Program-made: the position numbers and the translations under genes
Part shown: piece after piece, positions 8,100 to 16,963 of the stretch
Layout: each line of letters starts with the position of its first letter
How positions within the stretch are numbered: the stretch's first letter is position 1
Assembly (NCBI RefSeq): GCF_041200145.1
Contig: NZ_CP165734.1
Coordinates: 5,809,001 to 5,873,000 of the forward strand
Reading direction: 5' to 3'
DNA from: Bradyrhizobium sp. LLZ17
Lineage (GTDB): Bacteria; Pseudomonadota; Alphaproteobacteria; Rhizobiales; Xanthobacteraceae
DNA: 64,000 nucleotides
The notes under the pieces: generated by a model
Database searches by the model: none
The model's input: the letters and a program-made list of their open reading frames with translations, nothing else
Told to the model about the DNA's origin: nothing

Positions 8100-9302
8100 T
8101 CAGCCGCCGTTTCGCCGCCCAATGCTTTCGGCCATGCGCTTGGCGGTCTCCCGCTCGGCCAGCACGGTGGCCTTGGTGTCGATGGTCGGCTCGGCCGACA
8201 TGCCGGGCCGGAGCAGGCCGGTCAGGCCGTGGTCGTCGAGCACGATCTTCACCGGCACGCGCTGCACGACCTTGGTGAAATTGCCGGTCGCGTTGTCCGG
8301 CGGCAGCAAAGCGAATTCGAGCCCGCTCGCCGGCGACAGGCTGTCGACATGGCCGTGCAGGGTCTGCTTGCGAAAACTGTCGATGCGCAGCTCGACCGGC
8401 TGGCCGGCGCGCACATGGGTGAGCTGCGTCTCCTTGAAATTCGCGACCACATAGACCGCGTCGAGCGGCACCACCGCCATCAATTGCGTGCCGGCCTGCA
8501 CGAACTGGCCGACGCGAAGCGAGCGGGCGCCGACTGTCCCGTCGACCGCCGCGGTGATCTCGGTATAAGACAGATTCAGCTGGGCCTGCTGCGCCACCGC
8601 GCGGGCGTGTTCGAGCTGGGCTGCGGCCTGGGCGCGCTGAGTGCTGAGCACATCGACCTTGCGCTGCGCAGCCAGCAGGCCCGATTTCGCGTGCTGAAGT
8701 TGTGCGCTGCTGGCGCGCAGAGCCGCGTCGGTCTGTTGCGCGCGCTGGATCGTGCCGGAGCCCGACTTCATCAAATCGTCGTAGCGGGCACGCTCTTCCT
8801 GCGCGAATTTCAGGTTGGCCTCTGCGGCTGTGACATCGGCGGTGCTCTGCTCGATGATCGGCTGTTGCAGCTCGAGCTGAGCATCGAGATTGCGCACCGA
8901 AGCTTCGGCCGCGGCGACGTCGGCGCGGGCCTGGCCCAGTGCGGTCTGGAATTCGCGGTCGTCAATCTTGGCCAGAACCTGGCCCGCTCTGACCCTCTCA
9001 TTGTCGCCGACCAGCACCTGGGCGATGTAGCCAGAAACCTTCGGCGCGACGATCGTGGAATCGGCCTTCACATAGGCGTCATCGGTCGATTCCAGGTAGC
9101 GGCCCGTGGTCAGGTAGTCGTAGGCAAGATCACCGGCGACGGCGACGCCCAATGCCAACGCCAGGCCGAGCGCCGCCCGCTTGATCGCCTGCCGGGTCGG
9201 GCGAACATTAATTTTCGTATCAGATTCAATAACATAAGAAACGTTCGACCTGGCGTTCTCCGGATCCCCAAGCGTCCCGGTCCGAAGGGGCGCTGCTTTC
9301 AA
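8100..9302 (-). CDS. HlyD-family membrane-fusion protein (EmrA type)
   Basis: Periplasmic adaptor of a tripartite drug pump (400 aa). After a cytoplasmic N-terminus there is one membrane anchor (about residues 42-65), then the lipoyl/barrel half-motif STDDAYVKADSTIVAPKVSGYI, a long coiled-coil hairpin rich in Ala/Gln, and the second half ending in the barrel VNFKETQLTHVRAGQ. The ATG at 9302 is the only good start in the frame; it lies 89 bp from the divergent LysR gene. Operon with the EmrB-type pump behind it. Confidence 0.92.
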   Translation of the reverse strand: MKAAPLRTGTLGDPENARSNVSYVIESDTKINVRPTRQAIKRAALGLALALGVAVAGDLAYDYLTTGRYLESTDDAYVKADSTIVAPKVSGYIAQVLVGDNERVRAGQVLAKIDDREFQTALGQARADVAAAEASVRNLDAQLELQQPIIEQSTADVTAAEANLKFAQEERARYDDLMKSGSGTIQRAQQTDAALRASSAQLQHAKSGLLAAQRKVDVLSTQRAQAAAQLEHARAVAQQAQLNLSYTEITAAVDGTVGARSLRVGQFVQAGTQLMAVVPLDAVYVVANFKETQLTHVRAGQPVELRIDSFRKQTLHGHVDSLSPASGLEFALLPPDNATGNFTKVVQRVPVKIVLDDHGLTGLLRPGMSAEPTIDTKATVLAERETAKRMAESIGRRNGG

Positions 9303-9355
9303 GCGTCAAGATGCGCTGTCCCGGCCACTGTGATAATCCATCAAAGACCGGAAGC

Positions 9356-9378
9356 ATTATCCAGCACAGACGGATAAT
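9356..9378. promoter_or_regulatory. Putative LysR operator, ATTATC-N11-GATAAT
   Basis: Perfect inverted hexamers ATTATC and GATAAT separated by 11 bp, the classical T-N11-A LysR box, in the 89-bp gap between the emrA-like gene and its divergent LysR gene. A third copy, GATAATCC at 9332, lies 17 bp away. The box ends 13 bp before the LysR ATG, a place suited to autoregulation and control of the efflux operon. Confidence 0.6.
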
Positions 9379-9391
9379 CGGAGCTTGAGCC

Positions 9392-10304
9392 ATGGATCGC
9401 TTCACCAGCCTCACGGCCTTTGTCCGGGTGGTCGAGAACGGCGGGTTTTCCGCGGCCGGCCGCCGGCTCAACATGTCGACGACCACGGTCAGCAACCATG
9501 TCCAGGCACTGGAAGACCGGCTCGGGGTCCGGCTGCTCAACCGCACGACGCGAAAGGTGAGCCTCACCGAAATCGGCCAGATCTATTACGACCGCTCAAC
9601 GCAGATCCTCGCCGATCTCGAGCAGGCCGACGACATCGCGAGCGAGCTGCACTCGGTGCCCCGGGGCACGTTGCGGGATTCACGCCGCCACCCACATGGT
9701 GCCGATGGTCGCCTCTGTCGTGGCCAAGCTCCTGTCTGCCTATCCCGAGGTCAAGGTCGACCTGCGCATGGGCGAGGCCGATGTCGATCTGATCGAGGAG
9801 GGATACGACATGGCCCTGCGCATGATTGCGCCGCCGGATTCCAGCCTGATCGTCCGCCGCCTCGCCACGTGGCGGCACGTGCTGTGCTGCTCGCATGATT
9901 ATCTCGAAAGGCACGGCCGCGTGCAGCAACTCGATGAACTCACGCAGCATAATTGCGGACGCCACCTGAACTATCCCTTTGGTGACGAGTGGCGCTTTCT
10001 CGATCGCAAGGGGACGCCGGCATCGGTGCGCATTTCAGGCAGGCTCGTCACCAACAGCGGAGAAGCTTTGCGGAACATGGCGCTGGAAGGCGCGGGCATC
10101 TGCCTGATGGCGGGATTCCTGGTCAGCGACGATCTCGAAGCCGGCCGGCTGGTGCGCCTCTTGCCGGAATATCGTCCGGTCGAGATGTCGATGAACGCGG
10201 TCTATCCGCATCGTCATCATCTATCGGCGAAGGTCAGGACCTTCATCGACATGCTGGTGGCGCACAGCGCCGAGCAGCAGAAGCTGATCAATCCATATTC
10301 ATGA
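9392..10304 (+). pseudogene. LysR-family regulator of the efflux operon, frameshifted
   Basis: LysR-type transcription factor. The winged helix-turn-helix (about residues 1-60: FVRVVENGGFSAAGRRLNMS) starts at ATG 9392. At 9673-9681 (TTGCGGGATTC) the frame shifts; removing one G gives GTLRIHAATHMVPMV and joins the second frame, which carries the effector-binding domain (YPEVKVDLRMGEADVDL) to TGA 10304. Corrected length is 303 aa, the family norm. The break lies on a GATTC site. The divergent position and the T-N11-A box argue that it controls the EmrAB-type operon. The gene end overlaps the convergent amidase gene by 6 bp. Confidence 0.82.
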
Positions 10305-11723
10305 GAGGTGCGGCGGCGGCAGCCGTCCGAACACGGCGTCGAGCGCCATGCCGATCGCAAGCAGCCGTTTGTCGCTGCCCGCGGCGCCGTCGAGTTCAAG
10401 GCCAATCGGCAACTTGCTGGCAGCGCCCAGCGCGATCGGAATCTGGATGCCGGGAATCCCGGCATTGCTGCCGGGATCGGTGTTCTGGATGAACAGGCCG
10501 AAATTCTCGAGACTGCTGGACTCCGGGTTGGAGGGAATGGCTACGCGCGGCGTGGTCGGGAAGGCGATGGCATCCAGCTTATTATCGGCAAAGGTGCGGG
10601 CGTAAAGCGTCTGAAGCGCCGGTCGCGCGATCCTGATCGCGGCGTCGTAGATCGGCCTGGCATCGACCAGCGTGTTGTCGGGTCCGGGCAGTTTGCGCGG
10701 GATCACCAGGCCATCATAGGTGCCCTTCACGTCGGGGCTGGCGATCTCCTTCGCCATCGCCTCGATGGTGATGCCGGTCCCGGTGTGCGCGAGATAGGCA
10801 ACCATGTCGTCATAGGCTTCGCATAGCGCAACGGGGAAGCCGACCTGGCCGTTGAGCTCGGCGAGCTCAGGCATCACGATCTCGACCACCGTGACGCCCC
10901 TTGCTTTCATTTCCGCGACCGCAGCCTGGAAGGCAGCGTCGGTATCGGCGTCGAGATTGGTCAGCATCGATCTCACAAGGCCAATCCGCACCTGCTTCAA
11001 ATCGGCCGGCGCAACGGCCTCGCCACCGGCGATGACGCGGTCGAGCAGTTCGACATCGGCCATGGTCGCGGCCATCGGGCCTGCCGTGTCGCGGGTGTGC
11101 GAGATCGGCGCGATGCCCGCTTGCGGATAGCGGCCGACAGTCGGGCGCAGCGACGCGCATCCGTTCAGGGCGGCGGGCACCCGGACCGAGCCGCCGGTGT
11201 CGGTGCCGAGCCCGCCCGCGACGATCCGTGCGCCGATCGCCGCGCCCGTTCCCGACGAGGAGCCGCCGGCGATCAGGGCGCGATCATAGGCGTTGCGCAC
11301 GCCGAATTCGGCGCCGGTTTTGAACGCGGTGTTGTAGCCGGAGATGCCGAAGGCCAGCTCATGCATGCTGGTCTTGCCGATGATGATGGCGCCTGCAGCG
11401 CGAAGCTTTGCGACAACCGGCGCATCGGCTTTCGGAACGTAATCTTTCAGCGCCGGTGTGCCGGCGCTACAGGGCAGCCCGGCGACCTCGATATTGTCCT
11501 TGATCACGATCGGAACGCCGCCGAGCGGCTTGGCCTTGTCGCTGGTCGCATCGAATGCCGCCGCGGCTTTCACGGCGCCGGACTCGTCCAGGGTCACGAA
11601 GGCATTCAATTCGGTATTGGCCTTGGCGCGGGCGAGCGCTTCGCGCGTGAGCGCCGTGCTGGTCAGTTTTCCGGCGCGGAGATCCGCCGCGGCCTGGGTC
11701 AGGGTCAACTTGTCCAAATCCAT
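10299..11723 (-). CDS. Amidase-signature family hydrolase (indoleacetamide hydrolase-like)
   Basis: Cytoplasmic amidase of the Ser-cisSer-Lys family (474 aa). Lys75 lies in PIVIKDNIEV, the cis-serine in GGSSSGTG (155-157) and the nucleophile Ser179 in GTDTGGSVRVPA, so the catalytic triad is complete. Among known members it resembles indole-acetamide or mandelamide hydrolases, but substrate calls within this family are unreliable. It stands 75 bp downstream of the indolepyruvate:ferredoxin oxidoreductase on the same strand and may share its transcript, which would fit aromatic or indole metabolism; this is inference. Confidence 0.88.
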   Translation of the reverse strand: MDLDKLTLTQAAADLRAGKLTSTALTREALARAKANTELNAFVTLDESGAVKAAAAFDATSDKAKPLGGVPIVIKDNIEVAGLPCSAGTPALKDYVPKADAPVVAKLRAAGAIIIGKTSMHELAFGISGYNTAFKTGAEFGVRNAYDRALIAGGSSSGTGAAIGARIVAGGLGTDTGGSVRVPAALNGCASLRPTVGRYPQAGIAPISHTRDTAGPMAATMADVELLDRVIAGGEAVAPADLKQVRIGLVRSMLTNLDADTDAAFQAAVAEMKARGVTVVEIVMPELAELNGQVGFPVALCEAYDDMVAYLAHTGTGITIEAMAKEIASPDVKGTYDGLVIPRKLPGPDNTLVDARPIYDAAIRIARPALQTLYARTFADNKLDAIAFPTTPRVAIPSNPESSSLENFGLFIQNTDPGSNAGIPGIQIPIALGAASKLPIGLELDGAAGSDKRLLAIGMALDAVFGRLPPPHLS

Positions 11724-11798
11724 GATGCATCACCCGATTGCACGGACTCCATAAGGGAGCCTCTCCGGGTTTGAAGCTGAAGCCTCGCCGGCGCGGCG

Positions 11799-14700
11799 TC
11801 AACCATAGGCGCGCATCTTTGCCGGCGAGGATCCTGCCAGATCGGCGAGCCGGCGCTCGACCTCAGGCTTCACCTGGGCGATTGCGGCTTCCTTCACCGG
11901 ACCATAGCCGCGAATCTCCATCGGCGCTTTGGCGATTGCGACGAGATCGGGCAGGCGCGTGGCGTCGAGTTCGCCGAGCATCCGGTCGATCACGCCTTCA
12001 TACCAGCCGATCAGCTCCCGCTCGCTGCGGCGCTCGGCTGTGTAGCCGAACGGATCGAACCGGGTTCCGCGCAACACCTTGAGCCGCGCCAGAATGGCGA
12101 GCGGCGTCTGGATCCATTGCCCGAAAGCGCGCTTGCGCGGACGGCCGCGCGCGTCGCGCTCCGATGGCAGGAAGGGTGGCGCAAGGTGGTACTGAACGCT
12201 GAAGCCGTCCTCGAACTCGCGCTTCAGCTCGTCGAGAAAGCCGCTCTGCATGTGCAGGCGCGCGACCTCGTACTCGTCCTTGTAGGCCATCAGCTTGAAC
12301 AGGGCGCGCGCGACCGCTTCGGTCAACACCTCGCTGTCCAGGTCCGCTTCGGCATTGCGGACCCTAGCGACAACCGCGCGGTAACGCGCGGCGTAGGCCG
12401 TGTTCTGATACGCACTGAGGAAATCGGCGCGACGATCGATGAGCTGATCGAGCGTCTCGGCTCCGGGTGCGTCGTTCGTTTTCGGCAAAAAGTCCGGATC
12501 GGCGGCGGCGATCCGGCCCCAGGCAAACGCCTGCTTGTTGCGTTCGACCGCGACGCCGTTGAGCTCGATCGCGCGCAGCAGCGCTTGCAGCGAGACCGGC
12601 ACGAGGCCGTGCTGCCATGCAAAGCCGAGCATGATGATGTTGGCATAGACGGCATCGCCGAGCAGACGCTCGGCGAGCGCATTGGCGTTGATCGCGTCGA
12701 GATGGCCGTCGCCGATCGCGCGGCCGATTGCGCGTAGGCGGGCAGGCGAGGCGAGATCGGCGTCGCGGAAGCGCACCACGTCGCCGGTCGGCATTTCCGC
12801 GGTGTTGACGGCAGCGCGCGTGCCGCGATGATAGGTGCCGGAAGCCTTAGGCGAGGAGCTCACCACGAGGTCGCAGCCAATCAGCGCATCGGCCGCGCCC
12901 TGGTCGATGCGGACCTGGTGCAGCGCCTGAGGTGACGCGGCCAGGCGGATGTAGCTCAGCACCGGGCCGAACTTTTGTGCGAACCCGGTGAAGTCGAGCA
13001 CCGAGACGCCGCGGCGCTCGAGATGCGCGGCCATCCCGATCAGCGCGCCGACCGTGATCACGCCGGTGCCGCCGACGCCCGTCACGAGCAAATCGTAGGG
13101 ACGATCGAGCGGGGCGGGCGGGGGCAGGGGCAGCGTGGAAGCGCGAGCGACTGCGTCGATTTGGCTTGCGGCCTTGGCGCGGCGCGTGGCGCCTTCGACG
13201 GTGACGAAGCTTGGGCAAAAGCCGTTGAGACAGGAAAAATCCTTGTTGCAGGCCGACAGATTGATCTGGCGCTTGCGGCCGAACGGCGTCTCCTTCGGCT
13301 CGACGCTGAGGCAATTGGATTCGACCGAGCAGTCGCCACAGCCTTCGCAGACGAGGTCGTTGATATAGGCAAAGCGTCTTGGATCGGCCATCTGGCCGCG
13401 CTTGCGCCGGCGCCGCTTTTCGGTGGCGCAGGTCTGCTGATAGATCAGCACCGAGACGCCGGAGAGGTCGCGCAGATCGCGCTGCACGGCGTCCATTGCC
13501 TCGCGCGGATGGATGGTGACGCCATCAGGCAAGTCCGCCGGCGAAAACTGCGACGGATCGTCCGACACCAGCGCGATGCGCGCGACGCCTTCGGCGCGGA
13601 CGCTGTGTGCGATCGCATGCACGCTGACAGGGCCGTCGACCGGCTGGCCGCCGGTCATGGCGACGGCATCGTTGAACAGGATTTTGTAAGTGATGTTTGC
13701 CTTGGCCGCGATGGCCTGGCGGATCGCCATCGAACCGGAATGATAATAGGTGCCTTCGCCGAGATTCTGGAAGATGTGCTTGTGGCCGGTGAACCGAGAT
13801 GATGCGGCCCAGTTCACGCCTTCGCCGCCCATCTGGATCAGCGACGAGGTCTCGCGGTCCATCCAGCTCGCCATGAAATGGCAGCCGATGCCCGCCAGCG
13901 CCTTCGAGCCTTCGGGCACTTTGGTGGATGTGTTGTGCGGACAGCCTGAGCAGAAATAGGGCGTGCGCGTGGCACCAGGGACACTGATCGTTCGCTCTGC
14001 CTCCGGCGACAGGGCTGCGGCGCGCGCGCCAAGATTGAGGCCGGGAAACATTGGATCGAGCCGGCGTGCGAGCACCGCAGCCAACCCGCGCGGCGACAAT
14101 TCTCCGGTCCAGGAGATCAGCCGCGCGCCGGTTTCGTCATGCTTGCCGACCATGCGTTCCGGCTTGGCACCCGGATAGTCGTAAAAATATTCCTTGAATT
14201 GGCTCTCGATGATGCCGCGCTTTTCCTCGACCACCAGAATTTCGCGCTTGCCCTGCACGAAGTCCATGGCGTCGTGCAGCGCCAGCGGCCAGACCATGCC
14301 GACCTTGTAGATGTCGATGCCGATGCTGCGGCAGGCGGCTTCATCGAGGCCCATCAGCCGCAGCGCTTCCATCAGATCGAGATGCGCCTTGCCTGTCGTA
14401 ACGATGCCGTAGCTGGCGTTCGCAATGTCGTAGATGCGGCGATCGATCGGATTGGCTTTTGCGAAGGCGTAGACCGCGTGCTTCTTCGCCTCCAGTCGCT
14501 CCTCGATCTGCGGGCCGGGCAGATCGGGCCAGCGATAGTGCAGGCCGCCCGGCGGCGGCGTGAAGTCGGGCGTGCGGAAGGTGCGTGGCGGCCGCAGCGC
14601 GACCGATGCACCGGACTCCACGATCTCCGAGACCGCCTTGAAACCGACCCACATGCCGGAAAAGCGGCTCAGCGCGTAGCCATATTCGCCGAACGCCAGA

Positions 14701-15248
14701 TATTCGCCGACATCGGCCGGATGCAGTGTCGGCATGAACCAACTCATGAAGGCGACGTCGGACTGGTGCGGCATCGACGACGAGACGCAACCATGGTCGT
14801 CGCCGGCGACCACCAGCACGCCGCCATGTGGCGAGGAGCCGTAGGCATTGCCATGCTTGAGTGCATCGCCGGAGCGGTCGACGCCGGGGCCTTTGCCGTA
14901 CCAAAGCCCGAACACGCCATCCACTTCACGATCGGCTTGCGTCTCGACCTGCTGCGAGCCGAGCACGGCGGTTGCCGCAAGGTCTTCGTTGACGGCAGGG
15001 AGGAACTCGATGCGGTCTCGCTTCAGCTGCTCCTTGATCCGCCAGAGCTCGAGATCGACGCCGCCAAGCGGCGAGCCGCGGTAGCCCGAGATGAAGCCGG
15101 GGGTGTTCAGCCCCCGCGAGCGGTCGCGCCGCGCCTGGTCGAGGGCGATGCGGACGATCGCCTGCGTGCCGGTGAGGAAGACGCGGCCCTCCCCGCGGTC
15201 GTAGCGGTCGGAGAGCTCGTAGCTGTCGAGTGACGGAGTAGCGTCCAT
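11799..15248 (-). CDS. Indolepyruvate:ferredoxin oxidoreductase, fused alpha/beta subunits
   Basis: A 1149-aa TPP and iron-sulfur enzyme that oxidatively decarboxylates aryl or branched 2-oxoacids to acyl-CoA and passes electrons to ferredoxin. The N-terminal half has the IorA fold (GYRGSPLGGVDLEL; TPP region near YFCSGCPHNTST and GIGCHFMASWM). A ferredoxin-like cysteine cluster follows (CEGCGDCSVESNC, then CNKDFSCLNGFC). The C-terminal half (LLVTGVGGTGVITVGALIG) is the IorB-like gamma domain. Bacterial and archaeal enzymes often have separate subunits; this fused form is usual in Proteobacteria. The divergent Lrp gene 153 bp away is its likely regulator. Confidence 0.93.
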   Translation of the reverse strand: MDATPSLDSYELSDRYDRGEGRVFLTGTQAIVRIALDQARRDRSRGLNTPGFISGYRGSPLGGVDLELWRIKEQLKRDRIEFLPAVNEDLAATAVLGSQQVETQADREVDGVFGLWYGKGPGVDRSGDALKHGNAYGSSPHGGVLVVAGDDHGCVSSSMPHQSDVAFMSWFMPTLHPADVGEYLAFGEYGYALSRFSGMWVGFKAVSEIVESGASVALRPPRTFRTPDFTPPPGGLHYRWPDLPGPQIEERLEAKKHAVYAFAKANPIDRRIYDIANASYGIVTTGKAHLDLMEALRLMGLDEAACRSIGIDIYKVGMVWPLALHDAMDFVQGKREILVVEEKRGIIESQFKEYFYDYPGAKPERMVGKHDETGARLISWTGELSPRGLAAVLARRLDPMFPGLNLGARAAALSPEAERTISVPGATRTPYFCSGCPHNTSTKVPEGSKALAGIGCHFMASWMDRETSSLIQMGGEGVNWAASSRFTGHKHIFQNLGEGTYYHSGSMAIRQAIAAKANITYKILFNDAVAMTGGQPVDGPVSVHAIAHSVRAEGVARIALVSDDPSQFSPADLPDGVTIHPREAMDAVQRDLRDLSGVSVLIYQQTCATEKRRRRKRGQMADPRRFAYINDLVCEGCGDCSVESNCLSVEPKETPFGRKRQINLSACNKDFSCLNGFCPSFVTVEGATRRAKAASQIDAVARASTLPLPPPAPLDRPYDLLVTGVGGTGVITVGALIGMAAHLERRGVSVLDFTGFAQKFGPVLSYIRLAASPQALHQVRIDQGAADALIGCDLVVSSSPKASGTYHRGTRAAVNTAEMPTGDVVRFRDADLASPARLRAIGRAIGDGHLDAINANALAERLLGDAVYANIIMLGFAWQHGLVPVSLQALLRAIELNGVAVERNKQAFAWGRIAAADPDFLPKTNDAPGAETLDQLIDRRADFLSAYQNTAYAARYRAVVARVRNAEADLDSEVLTEAVARALFKLMAYKDEYEVARLHMQSGFLDELKREFEDGFSVQYHLAPPFLPSERDARGRPRKRAFGQWIQTPLAILARLKVLRGTRFDPFGYTAERRSERELIGWYEGVIDRMLGELDATRLPDLVAIAKAPMEIRGYGPVKEAAIAQVKPEVERRLADLAGSSPAKMRAYG

Positions 15249-15302
15249 GGCGGGCCTCGCACGGCTTCCTGCCGGATGGCCGAAGGTTAGGCCCGCGACG
15301 CT

Positions 15303-15315
15303 GGTAGGTCTTACC
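15303..15315. promoter_or_regulatory. Short dyad in the IOR/Lrp divergent promoter region
   Basis: GGTA-GGTCT-TACC forms a small inverted repeat in the 153-bp gap between the divergent oxidoreductase and Lrp genes. A second, AT-rich imperfect dyad (AATT...GAATT) lies at about 15367-15391. Lrp proteins bind such degenerate AT-rich dyads, so these are candidate operators. Confidence 0.35.
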
Positions 15316-15401
15316 TATTCATCCCATATAGGGCATAAATCTGGTGGTGTTTTGCAGTTACTGGTCAAATTTGGTAGATTCTATCGAATTGAGGAGCTTC
15401 C

Positions 15402-15857
15402 ATGATTGAAGACCAGGACGCGCGGATTCTCGTTCATCTCCAGAAGGACGGCCGCGCCACCAACCAGCAGCTTGCGGATGAGGTCGGGATGTCCACCTCG
15501 GCCTGCTGGCGCCGGGTGCGCGCGCTGGAGGAGACCGGCGTCATCAAGGGCTATGCTGCGCTGGTCGCGCGCGAGCAGGCGGGCTTTGCGATGTCCGCAA
15601 TTCTCCACGTCTCGCTGGAGCGGCACGATGCGAAGTTCGTCGATGAGTTCGTCGCGCGGGTGACAAAACGGCGCGAGGTGCTGGAGTGCTTTGCGACGAC
15701 GGGCGACGCTGATTATCACCTGCGCGTCGTGGTGCAGGACATGGCCGCTTACAACAGATTCCTCGACGAATTCATGTTCCGCATCCCTGGCATCCGATAC
15801 GTTCGCAGCAATGTGGTCCTGAAGGAAATCAAGACCAGCGTGACGCTGCCGTTTTGA
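15402..15857 (+). CDS. Lrp/AsnC-family transcriptional regulator
   Basis: DNA-binding regulator of 151 aa. An N-terminal helix-turn-helix (about 8-50: LQKDGRATNQQLADEVGMST) is followed by a RAM/ACT-like ligand-binding domain (ECFATTGDADYHLRVVV). The start ATG 15402 has a GAGGAG site 6 bp before it. Divergent to the indolepyruvate:ferredoxin oxidoreductase, so it probably senses an amino acid such as an aromatic or branched one and controls that gene. Confidence 0.93.
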   Translation: MIEDQDARILVHLQKDGRATNQQLADEVGMSTSACWRRVRALEETGVIKGYAALVAREQAGFAMSAILHVSLERHDAKFVDEFVARVTKRREVLECFATTGDADYHLRVVVQDMAAYNRFLDEFMFRIPGIRYVRSNVVLKEIKTSVTLPF

Positions 15858-15905
15858 GGCACCTTCCGCGGCCGGCAGGTCGCAGTTCGCGATCCGCTCC
15901 CTGTG

Positions 15906-16406
15906 TCACGCCGTCTGTTCTTTCGACTCGGGCCTCAAGAGAATCATGAAGATGAGAACGTGGCTGACCAGCAGCAGGGGTACGTAAACGGCCGGGATAT
16001 AGATGCCGGCGCCCAACAGGCCGGGATTCTGCAGTTTCACGCCCATGTAGTACGCATTCAAGAGATCCAACGTACCCCAGACGTTGAATATCCAGACCAT
16101 CGGAACGGCGATCGACCATCGCCAGGAGAGTGCCGCCATTGAAATGAGCGCGAGAGTGGCGGCGATGAGATCTCCCCACCCGACTGCGTTGGCGAAATCC
16201 GGGCTCAACTGCGGAGACACGAATCCGGCAACGAGGAAGTTCATCCCCAAGAACCTGAACGCATGGAAAGCCGCGAGAAGTCTCAAGGCATTATGTCGCG
16301 GCATCGCGCGGACAAACGGCCAAACATAGACGACGGCGACCACCGAGGTTGTCAGGAAAGCGCCGGCGACGCTGAGGACGAACGGAAGGTTGAAGCTCGG
16401 TGGCAC
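15906..16406 (-). CDS. Small integral membrane protein of unknown function
   Basis: 166 aa with four clear hydrophobic spans (SVAGAFLTTSVVAVVYVWPF; DLIAATLALISMAALSW; VPMVWIFNVWGTLDLL; YVPLLLVSHVLIFMILL) and a short charged C-terminus. The start is GTG 16406, after AAGGA. I do not recognise a functional family. The next gene upstream on the same strand encodes a small exported protein 61 bp away, so the two may be co-transcribed. Confidence 0.7.
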   Translation of the reverse strand: MPPSFNLPFVLSVAGAFLTTSVVAVVYVWPFVRAMPRHNALRLLAAFHAFRFLGMNFLVAGFVSPQLSPDFANAVGWGDLIAATLALISMAALSWRWSIAVPMVWIFNVWGTLDLLNAYYMGVKLQNPGLLGAGIYIPAVYVPLLLVSHVLIFMILLRPESKEQTA

Positions 16407-16467
16407 GTTCGGATGTCCTTGTGAGGTCGGGTGGGGTTCGAAGCCGGTCGATCCGGTTCGGCCGTGC

Positions 16468-16875
16468 TCAGGGCTTGGTCATGAGCAGGCGAAGCGGCAT
16501 CAGCGGGCCGACCGCGATGTATTCGTGGTCGATGAGATCCTGCCTGGCGAGCGGCAGGGCATCCATGATCGCGTGCCCTTCGGCGACATCCCTGACGTCC
16601 AGCAGGAACACGGCTCCGCGCCCATCGGACCGCGAGTACCATTCGCGAACTTTTCCGTTGAGATAGAGCTGAACGGTCTGCCTGATTTCGTCGGGCATCA
16701 CGGCCATGATTTGCTCACGTGTGATGCCCGCCTTGGCGGTCAGGATGACCATGACCCCGGTGGTCGCGAGGGCTGGCGCTTGTGCTTGTGCTTGGGCAAG
16801 GGATGGTTCGGTCATGGCGATTACACCTGTCAGTGTGAGGGCGAGTGCCAGGGCGGCATTGCGGATTGGCTTCAT
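16468..16875 (-). CDS. Exported small protein with a dimeric alpha-beta-barrel-like domain
   Basis: 135 aa. I choose ATG 16875, which opens a good signal peptide (MKPIRNAALALALTLTGVIA...SLAQA) after a GGAGACG site; a longer start at 16908 would bury it. The mature part (MVILTAKAGITREQIMAVMP, REWYSRSDGRGAVFLLDV) resembles YciI or muconolactone-isomerase-like small barrels, with no catalytic signature that I can assign. Divergent to a LysR gene 88 bp away, which may regulate it and the membrane protein behind it. Confidence 0.7.
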   Translation of the reverse strand: MKPIRNAALALALTLTGVIAMTEPSLAQAQAQAPALATTGVMVILTAKAGITREQIMAVMPDEIRQTVQLYLNGKVREWYSRSDGRGAVFLLDVRDVAEGHAIMDALPLARQDLIDHEYIAVGPLMPLRLLMTKP

Positions 16876-16963
16876 CGGTTTCGCGTCTCCGAGGCGGCTC
16901 ATTTGCAATCCGGATGTAAGGCCGCTTTGCGCGCGCGACTATTCGCGATAATGTTGACGGGCT

